Below are positions 8,968 to 17,312 of a stretch of 64,000 bases of DNA, piece by piece. The position numbers and the translations under genes were made by a program. The stretch spans positions 19,493 to 83,492 of the forward strand of contig NZ_JAJDOO010000023.1 in the NCBI RefSeq assembly GCF_020595055.1, written 5' to 3'. How positions within the stretch are numbered: position 1 is the stretch's first letter; each line of letters starts with the position of its first letter. This stretch comes from Desulfosporosinus shakirovi (GTDB taxonomy: Bacteria; Bacillota; Desulfitobacteriia; Desulfitobacteriales; Desulfitobacteriaceae). Below the pieces are notes generated by a model. It worked only from the letters and a program-made list of their open reading frames with translations. It did no database searches and was not told the origin of the DNA.

Positions 8968-9162
8968 TTGAGCCATAAAGATGAAGCTACAAAAGACGCT
9001 TTAGCCAGTGAATTAGGAGAACTTAAGGAGAAATACTCCCATTTGCAACAGGCTTATACTAAGTTAAGGCACCAAACTTCTGCATCACAACATGGACAAC
9101 CTGAGGATAAACTTTATCGCGGGACAAATTTTGAGGCCGTCAGTGAACTAGGCCATTCTTGA
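8968..9162 (+). CDS. Small hydrophilic helical protein, 64 residues
   Basis: Not recognised. TTG start preceded by AAAGGAGGGGAG. The first ~40 residues form a charged amphipathic helix (KDALASELGELKEKYSHLQQAY) of coiled-coil character; the rest is polar. It is followed by a long perfect hairpin. It could be a spore or stress protein, but no motif proves it. Confidence 0.6.
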   Translation: MSHKDEATKDALASELGELKEKYSHLQQAYTKLRHQTSASQHGQPEDKLYRGTNFEAVSELGHS

Positions 9163-9170
9163 TAAAACAC

Positions 9171-9218
9171 AAGCCCTGTCTATCAACCGTTCATTCTGAC
9201 CGTTGATAGACAGGGCTT
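9171..9218 (+). terminator. Long perfect hairpin after the 64-residue gene
   Basis: A 17-bp perfect stem (arms 9171-9187 and 9202-9218, starting AAGCCCTGTC) with a 14-base loop begins eight bases after the stop codon. No T-tract follows on the plus strand, so it may stabilise the mRNA 3' end or mark a relic rather than act as a classical terminator. Confidence 0.5.
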
Positions 9219-9388
9219 CGCGCTGCAGATTACCTAGCTGCTTCCACTGCCAATTTTGATATATTAAGAGATTGTTTGGTGGGTATCCTCTAAAATCGTA
9301 GGCCATTACACTTAATGGACATGCCGCATAGTATACATCAGGAGCCTTCTCATTTTATGGAATCCCCAAGTGAGGAGGTGAATAAATA

Positions 9389-9457
9389 ATGTTTATCTTT
9401 GGATTCTTAGGTTTTTTAGCGTTTTTAATTGTATTATTACTATTAATTTCTTCATAG
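9389..9457 (+). CDS. Tiny hydrophobic peptide, 22 residues
   Basis: Reads MFIFGFLGFLAFLIVLLLL, then ISS, almost entirely one membrane helix. GAGGAGGTG lies nine bases before the ATG, and a terminator follows 45 bases after the stop. The length and composition resemble YjcZ-like or holin-like tiny membrane peptides of Firmicutes, but there is no diagnostic motif. Confidence 0.6.
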   Translation: MFIFGFLGFLAFLIVLLLLISS

Positions 9458-9501
9458 TTTGGGCTCATAACAACAATAGCAACTACAACAGCATAAAGGT
9501 T

Positions 9502-9527
9502 GGCCTAGGTAATACCTGGGCCTTTTA
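9502..9527 (+). terminator. Terminator after the 22-residue peptide gene
   Basis: GGCCTAGGT / ACCTGGGCC pairs around AAT, with one mismatch, and is followed by TTTTAC. Confidence 0.7.
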
Positions 9528-9639
9528 CCTTGGCACTTGTTCCCAATCGTATCTACCAAGAACAACCAATGGACATCAAGGGGGTGGCGTCGGTACTACC
9601 GAAATCATGGTGAGGACCAAGGATGGAGGTTTAAAGAAA

Positions 9640-11001
9640 TTAATTAAACCTAAAAACAATGGGAAATATAAATGCAACAATTGCTGTCCAAATGAAATAA
9701 ACATAGAGGTAATCTGTCTGCCACTTTATGATCTTTGTGAAATCAAATTTCTTCCTGAAATACCCGATATATAACCAGGCAAGTCCGGCCAAGTTGCCTA
9801 GCAAAGCCAAATTTTCCCCTAGCGCGGCCAGCTTATTGGGGGTAACTCCAAAGGCGGACAAGCGGAAAAGTATCGCAGATAAAGCAACCCCGTCGATAAC
9901 CAGTGCCGCCATAATCAAGGCTAGATTTAAGTAATCAAACAGATTGGCTGGCTGGCGAATATCTCGCGCCGAAATGACGTACAAAACCAACCCCAATACT
10001 AAGGCCAGCATAAAATCGAATCCAATTAGGAAATCTCTTTCCATAAATGGACTATTACCAGTAATCATCATAACTATTAAGAAAGCAACCATAATTATCA
10101 GGAAGAGCGGGCTGAATATTTTGGCCAAAATAGGTGCAAAATTCTCCACCACGCTTTTTTTAGCCTCTACTAAATAAACAGTAATCATGGCTGCCGCACA
10201 CCCTCCATAAATCAGCAAATACTCTGCAAGAAATTTTCCAATGTCAATTTGGATGGCTTGGAAAATACCTAGCGTGAACAGGAATAACACCATTACACCT
10301 GCCATGACTAAGACACCATAGATAAAGGCTTCACCTGTGAAGCGTATAAAATTCATTCTCCCTAGGCTGCCTTGCCACTCCCTGCCTATATAAGTTACCC
10401 CGACGACCAACCACAAAAACAAAGGAAGATGAACGATGGTAAGAACTTCTGTATTGTGAGGATCAAATGATGGATACATATTGATAATCACCGCTGCCAG
10501 GATAAAAATTCCCAGGATCGTTGCCCATGTTTTTAACTCTGATTTCCTCTTGATCAAGAAAAACGCCGCTATGAAAGGTAAAATAAAGAAACTGAAGTTT
10601 TTAATGAAGAACATCTTAATTTCACCGTCTTGATCTAGTAATCCGAAACCAAAAAGTTCAGGAAGTTTGACCAGTGTCCCGGCTAGCAACGCAAAAATCA
10701 CCACCAGGGTAATATCGCGCCGATTCAGTTGCTTGGCTAGTGAATCTACCGGTTCTACTAGCAAATGTCTCCACAGGTTCTCGGTATTCACTTTGGCAAA
10801 CTCATGTGAGATCGCGTCGACATTTCCTAAACGTTTGACACTAATTAAAAATGCTTCATCTGGCGTGAGTCCGGTTGCAATTAAGTCCTCGATTTCATCC
10901 CTTAAATGATTTTCCAATTCATGAATATCCGCATCACTTAAATTACCATGGGTTCTCAAATGATCGCTCCAAGAATGAATCTGTGTTTCCAAATCAAACA
11001 T
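9640..11001 (-). CDS. Polytopic membrane protein with N-terminal permease-prefix-like domain
   Basis: The start at 11001 is chosen because GGAGGAGATCAAG precedes this ATG; a longer frame to 11055 would run into the PadR gene. The first ~80 residues (FDLETQIHSWSDHLRTHGNL...DEIEDLIATGLTPDEAFLISVKRLG) match the soluble prefix found on PadR-linked permeases, which binds or follows the membrane part. About ten hydrophobic helices follow. It lies 13 bases after padR in the same operon, the usual arrangement for this family, in which PadR represses its own operon in response to membrane or antimicrobial stress. The transported substrate, if any, is unknown. Confidence 0.75.
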   Translation of the reverse strand: MFDLETQIHSWSDHLRTHGNLSDADIHELENHLRDEIEDLIATGLTPDEAFLISVKRLGNVDAISHEFAKVNTENLWRHLLVEPVDSLAKQLNRRDITLVVIFALLAGTLVKLPELFGFGLLDQDGEIKMFFIKNFSFFILPFIAAFFLIKRKSELKTWATILGIFILAAVIINMYPSFDPHNTEVLTIVHLPLFLWLVVGVTYIGREWQGSLGRMNFIRFTGEAFIYGVLVMAGVMVLFLFTLGIFQAIQIDIGKFLAEYLLIYGGCAAAMITVYLVEAKKSVVENFAPILAKIFSPLFLIIMVAFLIVMMITGNSPFMERDFLIGFDFMLALVLGLVLYVISARDIRQPANLFDYLNLALIMAALVIDGVALSAILFRLSAFGVTPNKLAALGENLALLGNLAGLAWLYIGYFRKKFDFTKIIKWQTDYLYVYFIWTAIVAFIFPIVFRFN

Positions 11002-11014
11002 CTTGATCTCCTCC

Positions 11015-11353
11015 TTACGAATTACTTTCTTCATTCCATGTCCTGTCCAGAGCATTATGAACTATTTCCCACTGTTTTTTTTGCAGTTCCAACTCGGTTA
11101 ACCCACTCTCTTTAATCCTGTAATATTTACGCTGCCGGCCTGCCTCTGATTTACTCGAGTAAGATTCGATTAATCGATGTTCTTCTAGACGATGTAATAC
11201 CGGATACAACATACCTTCCGTCCAAATTAGTTGATTCTCAGACATCTCTTTCACGCGCTTGATAATCGCATAGCCATAACTGTCATTTTCCTTGAGAATG
11301 GCCAAAATGAGTGGGGTAGCAGAGGCTGCTACCAAGTCTTTAGATACATTCAT
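11015..11353 (-). CDS. PadR-family transcriptional regulator
   Basis: A 112-residue winged-helix protein: LILAILKENDSYGYAIIKRV, then GMLYPVLHRLEEHRLIES and RKYYRIKESG are the standard PadR HTH, wing and C-terminal helix. It is upstream of, and translationally close to, the permease-prefix membrane protein, so it probably represses that operon. The promoter region to the right (11354-11400) contains repeated ATACCTA-like segments that could be its operator, but this is not certain. Confidence 0.88.
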   Translation of the reverse strand: MNVSKDLVAASATPLILAILKENDSYGYAIIKRVKEMSENQLIWTEGMLYPVLHRLEEHRLIESYSSKSEAGRQRKYYRIKESGLTELELQKKQWEIVHNALDRTWNEESNS

Positions 11354-11580
11354 TCAATCCCCCCGCTATACCTAATACTTCTATGCATATCATACCTAGA
11401 TGCTCTATGTGTGTCAATTGTAAGACCCCAAAATCAAATGCGTTGGCGCGAGAATTTCTATCATCTCAACCAACGAAGAAAAGCGGCCTCGAAAATCGAT
11501 AGCCACTTGAGAGACCAAAGAAAAAGAAAAAAGGAGTGACAACGCTATTGCAACGATAAGCAAAAATTAGCCTATTCCAC

Positions 11581-11613
11581 AAAACACAAAAACCCCGCAA
11601 TCGCTTGCGGGGT
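11581..11613 (-). terminator. Terminator of the original tRNA-Thr gene
   Basis: On the minus strand ACCCCGCAA / TTGCGGGGT pairs around GCGA and is followed by TTTTTGTGTTTT. It starts a few bases after the tRNA 3' end and so belongs to the ancestral tRNA transcript. Confidence 0.85.
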
Positions 11614-11625
11614 CTCGTTTTCCTA

Positions 11626-11677
11626 TGGAGCCGATGGTCGGAATCGAACCGACGACCTGCTCATTACGAGTGAGTTG
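11626..11677 (-). tRNA. 3' fragment of tRNA-Thr(CGT): attachment-site remnant and island left boundary
   Basis: On the minus strand the sequence contains the anticodon arm CTCACTCGTAATGAG (anticodon CGT), variable region, T-arm (GTCGGTTCGATTCCGAC), acceptor 3' strand CATCGGC, discriminator T and encoded CCA. The D-arm and a normal 5' half are absent: upstream of the anticodon arm the sequence changes to TTTCAA / CGGGTATCGG-like DNA. Integrases that target tRNA genes leave such a displaced 3' end on one side of the element. The missing 5' half lies toward higher coordinates, so the inserted DNA lies to the right. Curiously GCCGATA, nearly the expected acceptor 5' strand, is found only ten bases before the anticodon stem. 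Confidence 0.8.
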
Positions 11678-11884
11678 AAACCCGTATCGGCTGGTATCAA
11701 TGTATATCTAAATACGCTAAACATGCGGGTTTAGGGATTTTTATATTCCATCTGGTATTGATAATTCCAATATTTTTCGTATCTTTTTGGGAACGCATTT
11801 GGGAATAAGGACTTCACTTTTAGAACGAGCCTGTTTATTTGACTTTGGCGTTTAACCTTATTTAACTTGACAAATGGGAGGGCA

Positions 11885-14452
11885 TTACGCGATAAAAGCA
11901 TTTCTAATAGTTTTAAAACCCTCAAAGTCTGTTTTTAATTCATGTAATTTAGGCTCATTATGTATCTCTATTGGACTGCTGTGTCCATTAATATAACCAC
12001 ATGACCTCTCAAATATTTCGTTTAATTCATCCTTATGTTGGTTTAATAAATTGCCATCCACTTTTACGAATTGCGATAGTGCAATATTCTTTTGATATCG
12101 TTTTACCGTTCCCTGAAATATCTCATGCTCTACACAGAGTTCTATAGCAGACCGCAAATAGCCATATCCATTAGAGGCAATTTCGCCTTCACTTTGACCT
12201 TTAGGAGTGTTATTAACCATGGTATTTATTTTTTTGATGTAGTTATTTACCTTATTTATTTCTTCCTCTGCACTACTAATTACTCCAGTCTTTCCAAACT
12301 CGGTTTTTACGTCATAGAATTTATGTTCTAAGATTTTATTGGGTGGTAATGTGAATAAATACATTATGCTGTTAAAAAGTAATACACTGTGAGTAAAAAT
12401 CACAACTTGTCTGTCATTTGAAAGTTTAATAAGCCTCCTAGCAACATCATCGATAATGTTGTGGTCTAAACTATTTACTGGGTCATCAAACACTACAGGG
12501 GAAACGGAACTATCTAGTTGTAATTCTGTCAAAAATTCCGCTAGTGCTATTGCCTTTTGTTCCCCTTCGCTAAGAATATCCTTTAAGTAATAACTTGAAT
12601 TCATCCGTTGTTGAATTTTTGATTGCCCCTTGCTTGTTCCAAAATTGAGTTCAATTTTGATTTGGGATTTTCTAAACGATTTCAATTCTTGTTCGAATTT
12701 CGTGACGAAATTTTGGTTAACTAGTTCTTGTCTTGCTTCTGTAGTTTTACGGCTAATTGAATTAGTTGAGAATTTGCTTTTAGAAGATTCAAGTAGTGCA
12801 ATTATTTTCTTATTTGCTATGAATTTTTTTACCTCTTCGATTTTAGTAGATAATAACCTCCTGTCCTTGAGTTCGGCAATTATCCCATTAAGTTCCTTCT
12901 CTTTTATAGACATATTGTCCAACGTAGCGGTACTATCTAGTGATAATTTAATAATTTGTTCCTTCTTATCTTTTAATGGCTGTATGTAATCGGAATACTC
13001 TAACTCAAACACAACGCCATTATCAACCGTATCAGAAGTAATTGCTAATTTATAATTACTTACCTTTTGATTGTATTGGAGAATCTTATCTGGTTGAGTA
13101 ATTTCTTGTTTGTCATTTAGACCAAAGGTAGGTTGGTGAAAAATCAAGGCAGTATCAATATTTTTAATCTTAGAAGCAATGTTTGTTTTAATCTTTTTAT
13201 AAGTAGCAATTTCAGCTTGTGTAGTGTCATTTAAAAGTTGCTTATAATTGGATAATAGTTCTTTTGAGCTATTATCTAATAGTTGCCTGCAATATATGCA
13301 AACATCGTCATTATCATTAGGATAATTCGCTTTACCCAGAATCTTAATGTAGTTGTCAGCTGATTTCAAGAAGTTCGTAAACTCTACAGACTTATAAAAC
13401 TCAATTCCCCTAGACCCAACAATCTCCTCTAACCCTTTCTTTGCAACTTTTTCAAGTTCCTCTATTTTTTTATTACATTTCTTTATTTCTTCCCAATTTG
13501 TCATTGTCAGGTTCTTTTGTGCATCTTCAATTTTTTGTATTAAGTCATTAAATTCTGTAACTTGGGTTGTAAAACTTTTAATTATATTTTCAAGCAAAGT
13601 CTTATTAAGATTCTTTAGGTCTGATTCTTTTTCTATTAGTTCCTTTTCGTTTTCTGATGTAAATAATGCGACTTCAAGTAATTCTTTTTCAGTTGATTTA
13701 GCTGAAATATTTTTAATGAAGTTATACTGAGGAGTACCACCATTACTTAAATTGTCACTCCAATTCAATGATGTTGGGTGTTCATCGATTGTTTGTTCTA
13801 ACATCTTTGAAAGTCCTGACAACTCATTTGTAATAAGATTAAATAAATGAAATCCAAGAGGAGATACTATTAGTTCGCGACTTTCATTAAGTGATATATT
13901 AACGCAATTATTATTGAAAACTGATATTGTTTGCAAATCAATATTAGGGGATTCACCATCCCAAGTAAAAGTATTCGGAATCCCGTTACAATGATATTGA
14001 ATAATTGCTGTATGAGGAACTTTTGAATTATCAATGTCTGCATAAATTACGTTATTAGACTCATAACTAAAACCTAAAGATTTTAAAATTCTGCCATACC
14101 CTGTCTTCCCAGTACCATTTTCACCATATATCAGAGTTAAATTTTCACCAAAATTAATAGTTTGATTTTCAGCCAGTTTATTTACACCCTTAACTTCTGA
14201 TAACGAGGTAATACGAATTTTTTTAGTTGTCGGGGTAAATATTGGTTTTGAAATAGTCAAAGAAGGTAATCCTTTTTTCAGACCAATCGATTGAAGGAAA
14301 TAGTCAAATACATTATTTCTTTCAGAAATCGTCAGCACGTCTTCTTTTTGCACAATCAAATTTACAAGTAGCTTGCTCCAATCCCCATAATTATTTGCCC
14401 ATTCCCATAGAAAATCAACAAGTTCTCTTCTAGTTGCAGTCGTTGATTTCAT
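11885..14452 (-). CDS. RloC/PrrC-like AAA ATPase with zinc hook, putative anticodon nuclease
   Basis: Probable translation-blocking defence protein. An SMC/Rad50-like ATPase head has Walker A GENGTGKT at ~108-115. A long coiled coil follows, with a zinc-hook CIYC at ~385-388 followed by the usual Q-x-L. The signature LSEGEQKA is at ~627 and Walker B VVFDDPVNSLDH at ~653. The C-terminal ~100 residues carry R-x3-E (RSAIE, ~766) and a late histidine (GYINGHSSP, ~824), resembling the Arg-Glu-His triad of the PrrC/RloC ribonuclease, but the match is by pattern only. Zinc hook plus PF13166-type head fits RloC better than PrrC. AGGAGGAG precedes the ATG. It is a single gene at the tRNA junction, with no restriction subunits nearby. 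It could instead be an uncharacterised AAA_13 ATPase. Confidence 0.65.
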   Translation of the reverse strand: MKSTTATRRELVDFLWEWANNYGDWSKLLVNLIVQKEDVLTISERNNVFDYFLQSIGLKKGLPSLTISKPIFTPTTKKIRITSLSEVKGVNKLAENQTINFGENLTLIYGENGTGKTGYGRILKSLGFSYESNNVIYADIDNSKVPHTAIIQYHCNGIPNTFTWDGESPNIDLQTISVFNNNCVNISLNESRELIVSPLGFHLFNLITNELSGLSKMLEQTIDEHPTSLNWSDNLSNGGTPQYNFIKNISAKSTEKELLEVALFTSENEKELIEKESDLKNLNKTLLENIIKSFTTQVTEFNDLIQKIEDAQKNLTMTNWEEIKKCNKKIEELEKVAKKGLEEIVGSRGIEFYKSVEFTNFLKSADNYIKILGKANYPNDNDDVCIYCRQLLDNSSKELLSNYKQLLNDTTQAEIATYKKIKTNIASKIKNIDTALIFHQPTFGLNDKQEITQPDKILQYNQKVSNYKLAITSDTVDNGVVFELEYSDYIQPLKDKKEQIIKLSLDSTATLDNMSIKEKELNGIIAELKDRRLLSTKIEEVKKFIANKKIIALLESSKSKFSTNSISRKTTEARQELVNQNFVTKFEQELKSFRKSQIKIELNFGTSKGQSKIQQRMNSSYYLKDILSEGEQKAIALAEFLTELQLDSSVSPVVFDDPVNSLDHNIIDDVARRLIKLSNDRQVVIFTHSVLLFNSIMYLFTLPPNKILEHKFYDVKTEFGKTGVISSAEEEINKVNNYIKKINTMVNNTPKGQSEGEIASNGYGYLRSAIELCVEHEIFQGTVKRYQKNIALSQFVKVDGNLLNQHKDELNEIFERSCGYINGHSSPIEIHNEPKLHELKTDFEGFKTIRNAFIA

Positions 14453-14670
14453 TTGATACTCCTCCTATCGACTTCTTATCGCTATGAATCTCGAGAAATT
14501 AAATTAATAATAATATTAATTATCTCACAGAAGTTCGGCGAATAGTGGCGAATTTAGGTGACATATCTATATTATTACTGTTGAATATCGACATTAACTT
14601 GTAGTGTATTGATTAATAATTCCGTATTCATGGGTCGTTTAAGAGACTTGTTAAATAACACCATTTGCTC

Positions 14671-14696
14671 AAAAATCCGCCTTCAAGGCGGATTTT
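14671..14696. terminator. Bidirectional palindromic terminator
   Basis: AAAATCCGCCTT and AAGGCGGATTTT flank a single C, giving a perfect palindrome with T-tracts on both strands. It lies 25 bases after the stop of the minus-strand gene at 14721. Confidence 0.8.
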
Positions 14697-14720
14697 ATTG
14701 TTCGTTTTTTCGGTTGTCGG

Positions 14721-15074
14721 CTATTCTTTCTTCAGACATATAATCTCCTTCATTTCTAAATCTCCTTCCTTCATGTATTCATAATAAATTCTTTTGACTG
14801 CACTATTTACAATGCAACTCTCCGAAACTCTAAATTTCTTTTTCAAATATGCTAAATTAGCTAAAGACTCAATTGAAAGATAAACTCCTTTCAGTTTTAT
14901 TAGAGAGGAAGTGGTGTCAAGTTCTTCTTCAATTACTTCTTTAGTGTCAATCCATGCTGGAGAATATTCCATATATTTTTTTTCTGCTGTATTGAAATCA
15001 AGTTTATCATTTAGAGCTTGGTTTAAGTCGTCTAATCTTGCCAATATCTCCATAAGCATTTTTTCATCAGACAT
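14721..15074 (-). CDS. Small protein with C-terminal ribbon-helix-helix-like segment
   Basis: The ATG at 15074 fits the GGAGATTGAAT spacing better than a TTG six bases earlier. The N-terminal half is charged and helical. Residues ~65-105 (GVYLSIESLANLAYLKKKFRV, then SESCIVNSAVKRIYYEYM) follow the strand-helix-turn-helix pattern of ribbon-helix-helix DNA-binding domains. This would make it a small regulator or antitoxin-like protein of the island. No toxin-like partner is adjacent on the same strand; RloC is 270 bases downstream. Confidence 0.55.
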   Translation of the reverse strand: MSDEKMLMEILARLDDLNQALNDKLDFNTAEKKYMEYSPAWIDTKEVIEEELDTTSSLIKLKGVYLSIESLANLAYLKKKFRVSESCIVNSAVKRIYYEYMKEGDLEMKEIICLKKE

Positions 15075-15358
15075 ATTCAATCTCCATCTTTATTCTTAAT
15101 TATTTTGCTAGTTTTATCTTCTTATGATTCTGATTAGCTTTTGGTTTACTTAATTAGAATCATAAGAGTACATTTTCACAAATTGTCCCATACAAAATCA
15201 CTTCCTTTTCATAAGTTGCTAAAGGACATACATCTCTATTATTATGATATATTGCAAAATAAATAGCAATAGCTATATATCAAGACGTATTTAATCCATA
15301 TCGACTATAGTCAATGAAAATAACTGTATACGGCAATATTTGGCTCAGACTATTAACA

Positions 15359-15378
15359 ATACCTCCTTTCGGAGGTAT
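15359..15378 (+). promoter_or_regulatory. Hairpin that buries a ribosome site
   Basis: ATACCTCC / GGAGGTAT form a perfect 8-bp stem around TTTC. The 3' arm is the GGAGGT ribosome site of the 19-codon frame that starts at 15380, so the site would be masked in the RNA. Confidence 0.45.
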
Positions 15379-15379
15379 A

Positions 15380-15439
15380 ATGACAATAGACGTCAATGCG
15401 TTGATGAAACATTTAAGAAGTTGGCAAATAAACAGGTAA
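15380..15439 (+). CDS. Possible 19-residue leader peptide
   Basis: Reads MTIDVNALMKHLRSWQINR. The ribosome site is only three bases from the ATG and is folded in a hairpin. It precedes the 61-residue gene at 15506, so it could be a leader peptide or a chance frame. Confidence 0.3.
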   Translation: MTIDVNALMKHLRSWQINR

Positions 15440-15505
15440 GGAGAAATCCGTTAATCCGTTTATTTTTCTCAGTTTGAAGTAGCATAAAAGAAAGGTGAAT
15501 TTAGA

Positions 15506-15691
15506 ATGCGTGACTTTGAGCAAATACGTCAACAAAACAGGCGAAAAGATATGTTTTTTACAGGCATGGAAGAGAAACCAGTTGAGCTTCCACCTGAAGC
15601 AATTAAAAAAATGAAGGACTTCTTTGAAAATCATATAAAACCAACGAGAAATAGAGTTTTTCAAAGACAGATAGAAAAAGGGAATTTATGA
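15506..15691 (+). CDS. Small hypothetical protein, 61 residues
   Basis: Not recognised. Starts MRDFEQIRQQNRRKDMFFTG; basic and polar, with a helical second half (PPEAIKKMKDFFENHIKPTRNR). GAAAGGTG lies 8-9 bases before the ATG. It is the first of a run of small plus-strand genes (15.4-17.1 kb) that look like one accessory cluster. Confidence 0.5.
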   Translation: MRDFEQIRQQNRRKDMFFTGMEEKPVELPPEAIKKMKDFFENHIKPTRNRVFQRQIEKGNL

Positions 15692-15789
15692 TACACCCAA
15701 TTTCTACCGCAACTTGATTCATTCCTTAATTTGTATAAATATCAACACTATAATTCAACTGAGTCAATATTTAAACTGAGGTGCCACCA

Positions 15790-16014
15790 ATGAAAAAATT
15801 AGACTTTCGATTACTGTGCGAAGAATGTGGTAATGATGACATTGTTATTTACTCCAGTATACAACGCTCTCTAATTGGTTTCTATTGCATAAATTGCGAG
15901 AAGATTTTCATGTTCGACGGATACCAAAAACTTGATACACATGATGAAGATTTGGAGCGGTTACGCCAGGAATATAGTAAATCATCTGTTACTCAATCAC
16001 CAGAACAACTATAA
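15790..16014 (+). CDS. Small zinc-ribbon protein, 74 residues
   Basis: The ATG at 15790 is preferred over a GTG nine bases earlier because TGAGGTG is then correctly spaced. Two knuckles, CEECGNDD near residue 10 and YCINCEK near residue 37, form a treble-clef or zinc-ribbon pair. The C-terminal third is acidic and polar. It is likely a nucleic-acid- or protein-binding accessory factor. The exact role is unknown. Confidence 0.6.
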   Translation: MKKLDFRLLCEECGNDDIVIYSSIQRSLIGFYCINCEKIFMFDGYQKLDTHDEDLERLRQEYSKSSVTQSPEQL

Positions 16015-16157
16015 AAGAAGTTAATGCAATGAGGCAAGGAAAAGCAAAAAACATTCTTGGTAGCCATATACTCTGGTCAAAACCTCTTGAAAATTCTTAT
16101 ATTGGCAATAATATCCAGACGCTATAAGATGATATAATCTTACTAAAAGGGGTTTTT

Positions 16158-16391
16158 ATGTTTGAAGCAGGGCTTGACCGACTCATCTGGGGACACCTCA
16201 ATCGACTCAATAGTCTCGACCCGTCTGCCGATGATTATGAGTATCGAAAGATGGTCGCTGAAGATGAACTTGAATCTACTTTTTATCACGAACAAATTGT
16301 TGAAGAGCGTCGGCAACTCGCTCGCAATATGGTTGCTTTTGAAAATGCATTAGCAAAGGCAGAAAAAGAACACCGAAGACAAAATATGTAG
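16158..16391 (+). CDS. Small helical hypothetical protein, 77 residues
   Basis: Not recognised. Starts MFEAGLDRLIWGHLNRLNSL and continues as a charged amphipathic helix (HEQIVEERRQLARNMVAFENALAKAEKEHRR). AAAAGGGG precedes the ATG. It is in the same plus-strand series of small genes as the zinc-ribbon protein. Confidence 0.5.
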   Translation: MFEAGLDRLIWGHLNRLNSLDPSADDYEYRKMVAEDELESTFYHEQIVEERRQLARNMVAFENALAKAEKEHRRQNM

Positions 16392-16395
16392 GAGA

Positions 16396-16564
16396 ATGAT
16401 AAAAATAGAAGAGACGAAGATATTAGAAACGTTGTTCCAATTATTGATTGAGCAAAAAAAATTCAGAGAGGATGCATCAAAAGATTGATAAGATGCAGTC
16501 AGAAGCTTCTCGTATTCGAAGAGAAAAAAGCTATGAAATGAGTGAAGAGATTGAAACTCCCTAA
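16396..16564 (+). other. Two overlapping ~30-codon frames, doubtful
   Basis: Frames 16396-16488 (MIKIEETKILETLFQLLIEQ...) and 16472-16564 (MHQKIDKMQSEASRIRREKS...) each begin with an ATG touching a GGAG or GAGAGG sequence, so the spacing is too short for normal initiation. They may be remnants of one longer gene. Confidence 0.2.
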
Positions 16565-16655
16565 AAAAATAACGATACCCTTTGAAGATAGACAACTCAC
16601 TCTATTGAAACATCTATCAAGATATATTTATTCACTCAGAAAATGAGGTGAAAAT

Positions 16656-16895
16656 ATGTTATTAGATGTAGTAGCAGTCAAACCTCTTGACGACTATCGG
16701 ATTTTAGTGACATTTGAAAATAACGAAAAAAGAGTATTTGATGTTAAACCTTTGTTGAATAAACAACAATGGAATGAGTTGAAAGATATTTCGTTATTCA
16801 AGACGGTTAAAGCATGGGAGGGTACAGTTCGGTGGCTTCACGGTCAAGATATATGCCCGCAGTGGTTATATGATGAAGGAGAAAAGTGTGACTGA
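16656..16895 (+). CDS. DUF2442 family protein
   Basis: 79 residues. The pattern LLDVVAVKPLDDYRILVTFEN, followed by RVFDVKPLL, WEGTVRWLHGQDICPQWLYD, is that of DUF2442. Members usually sit beside DUF4160 or other small proteins and are suspected to be toxin-antitoxin or regulatory components. TGAGGTG is seven bases before the ATG. The next gene starts inside its last codons, so the two are probably co-translated. No DUF4160 gene is seen. Confidence 0.75.
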   Translation: MLLDVVAVKPLDDYRILVTFENNEKRVFDVKPLLNKQQWNELKDISLFKTVKAWEGTVRWLHGQDICPQWLYDEGEKCD

Positions 16896-17145
16896 GAAAA
16901 GAATGACTGACGAAAAAAAGAAGGTACTTAAACGAATAATAGGGGCATATTCTACAAAAATGTCACTGAACGATTTAAGAGACGCTAGAAAAAAAGAAAG
17001 TCAGAATTGTGATGTTTGTGATGTAGAGCTTGAATTAGAGACTGAAGAAAAGCATAATGTTTTAGAATCGTTAGAAGAGTCTCTCAAAGAAATGAAGCTT
17101 ATGCGTGAAGGAAAGCTTAAAAAGAAAACTTGGAAGAAAACCTGA
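16888..17145 (+). CDS. Small charged protein coupled to the DUF2442 gene
   Basis: GTG at 16888, eight bases inside the end of the DUF2442 gene, is placed six bases after AAGGAG. The 85-residue product is highly charged and helical with a single CDVC pair. Not recognised. Overlap with DUF2442 suggests a two-gene unit, possibly toxin-antitoxin-like, but neither sequence shows a known toxin fold. Confidence 0.5.
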   Translation: MTEKRMTDEKKKVLKRIIGAYSTKMSLNDLRDARKKESQNCDVCDVELELETEEKHNVLESLEESLKEMKLMREGKLKKKTWKKT

Positions 17146-17312
17146 GGTATTGTATCATAAATGGCTGACATAACACTCAGAGCCTCAGATTTACCTTCTG
17201 TCGGCCTTTCGGGACTTCTTTCTATGGACGGATAGCCTGCCTCAAGGAACTACTTATGCGGTATAATAATGCCATTAACGGTAATTTCTTTGAAAGACTC
17301 TAAAACCAATCT

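Noticed and set aside
11731..11925. 64-codon minus-strand frame next to the tRNA fragment, possibly an integrase remnant
   Set aside because: It overlaps the RloC-like gene end, has no ribosome site and no integrase residues; the sequence looks more like arm-type repeats near an attachment site.
17158..17300. GC-richer stretch suggesting an RNA gene
   Set aside because: No tRNA, riboswitch or consistent stem set could be drawn, and no promoter or terminator frames it.
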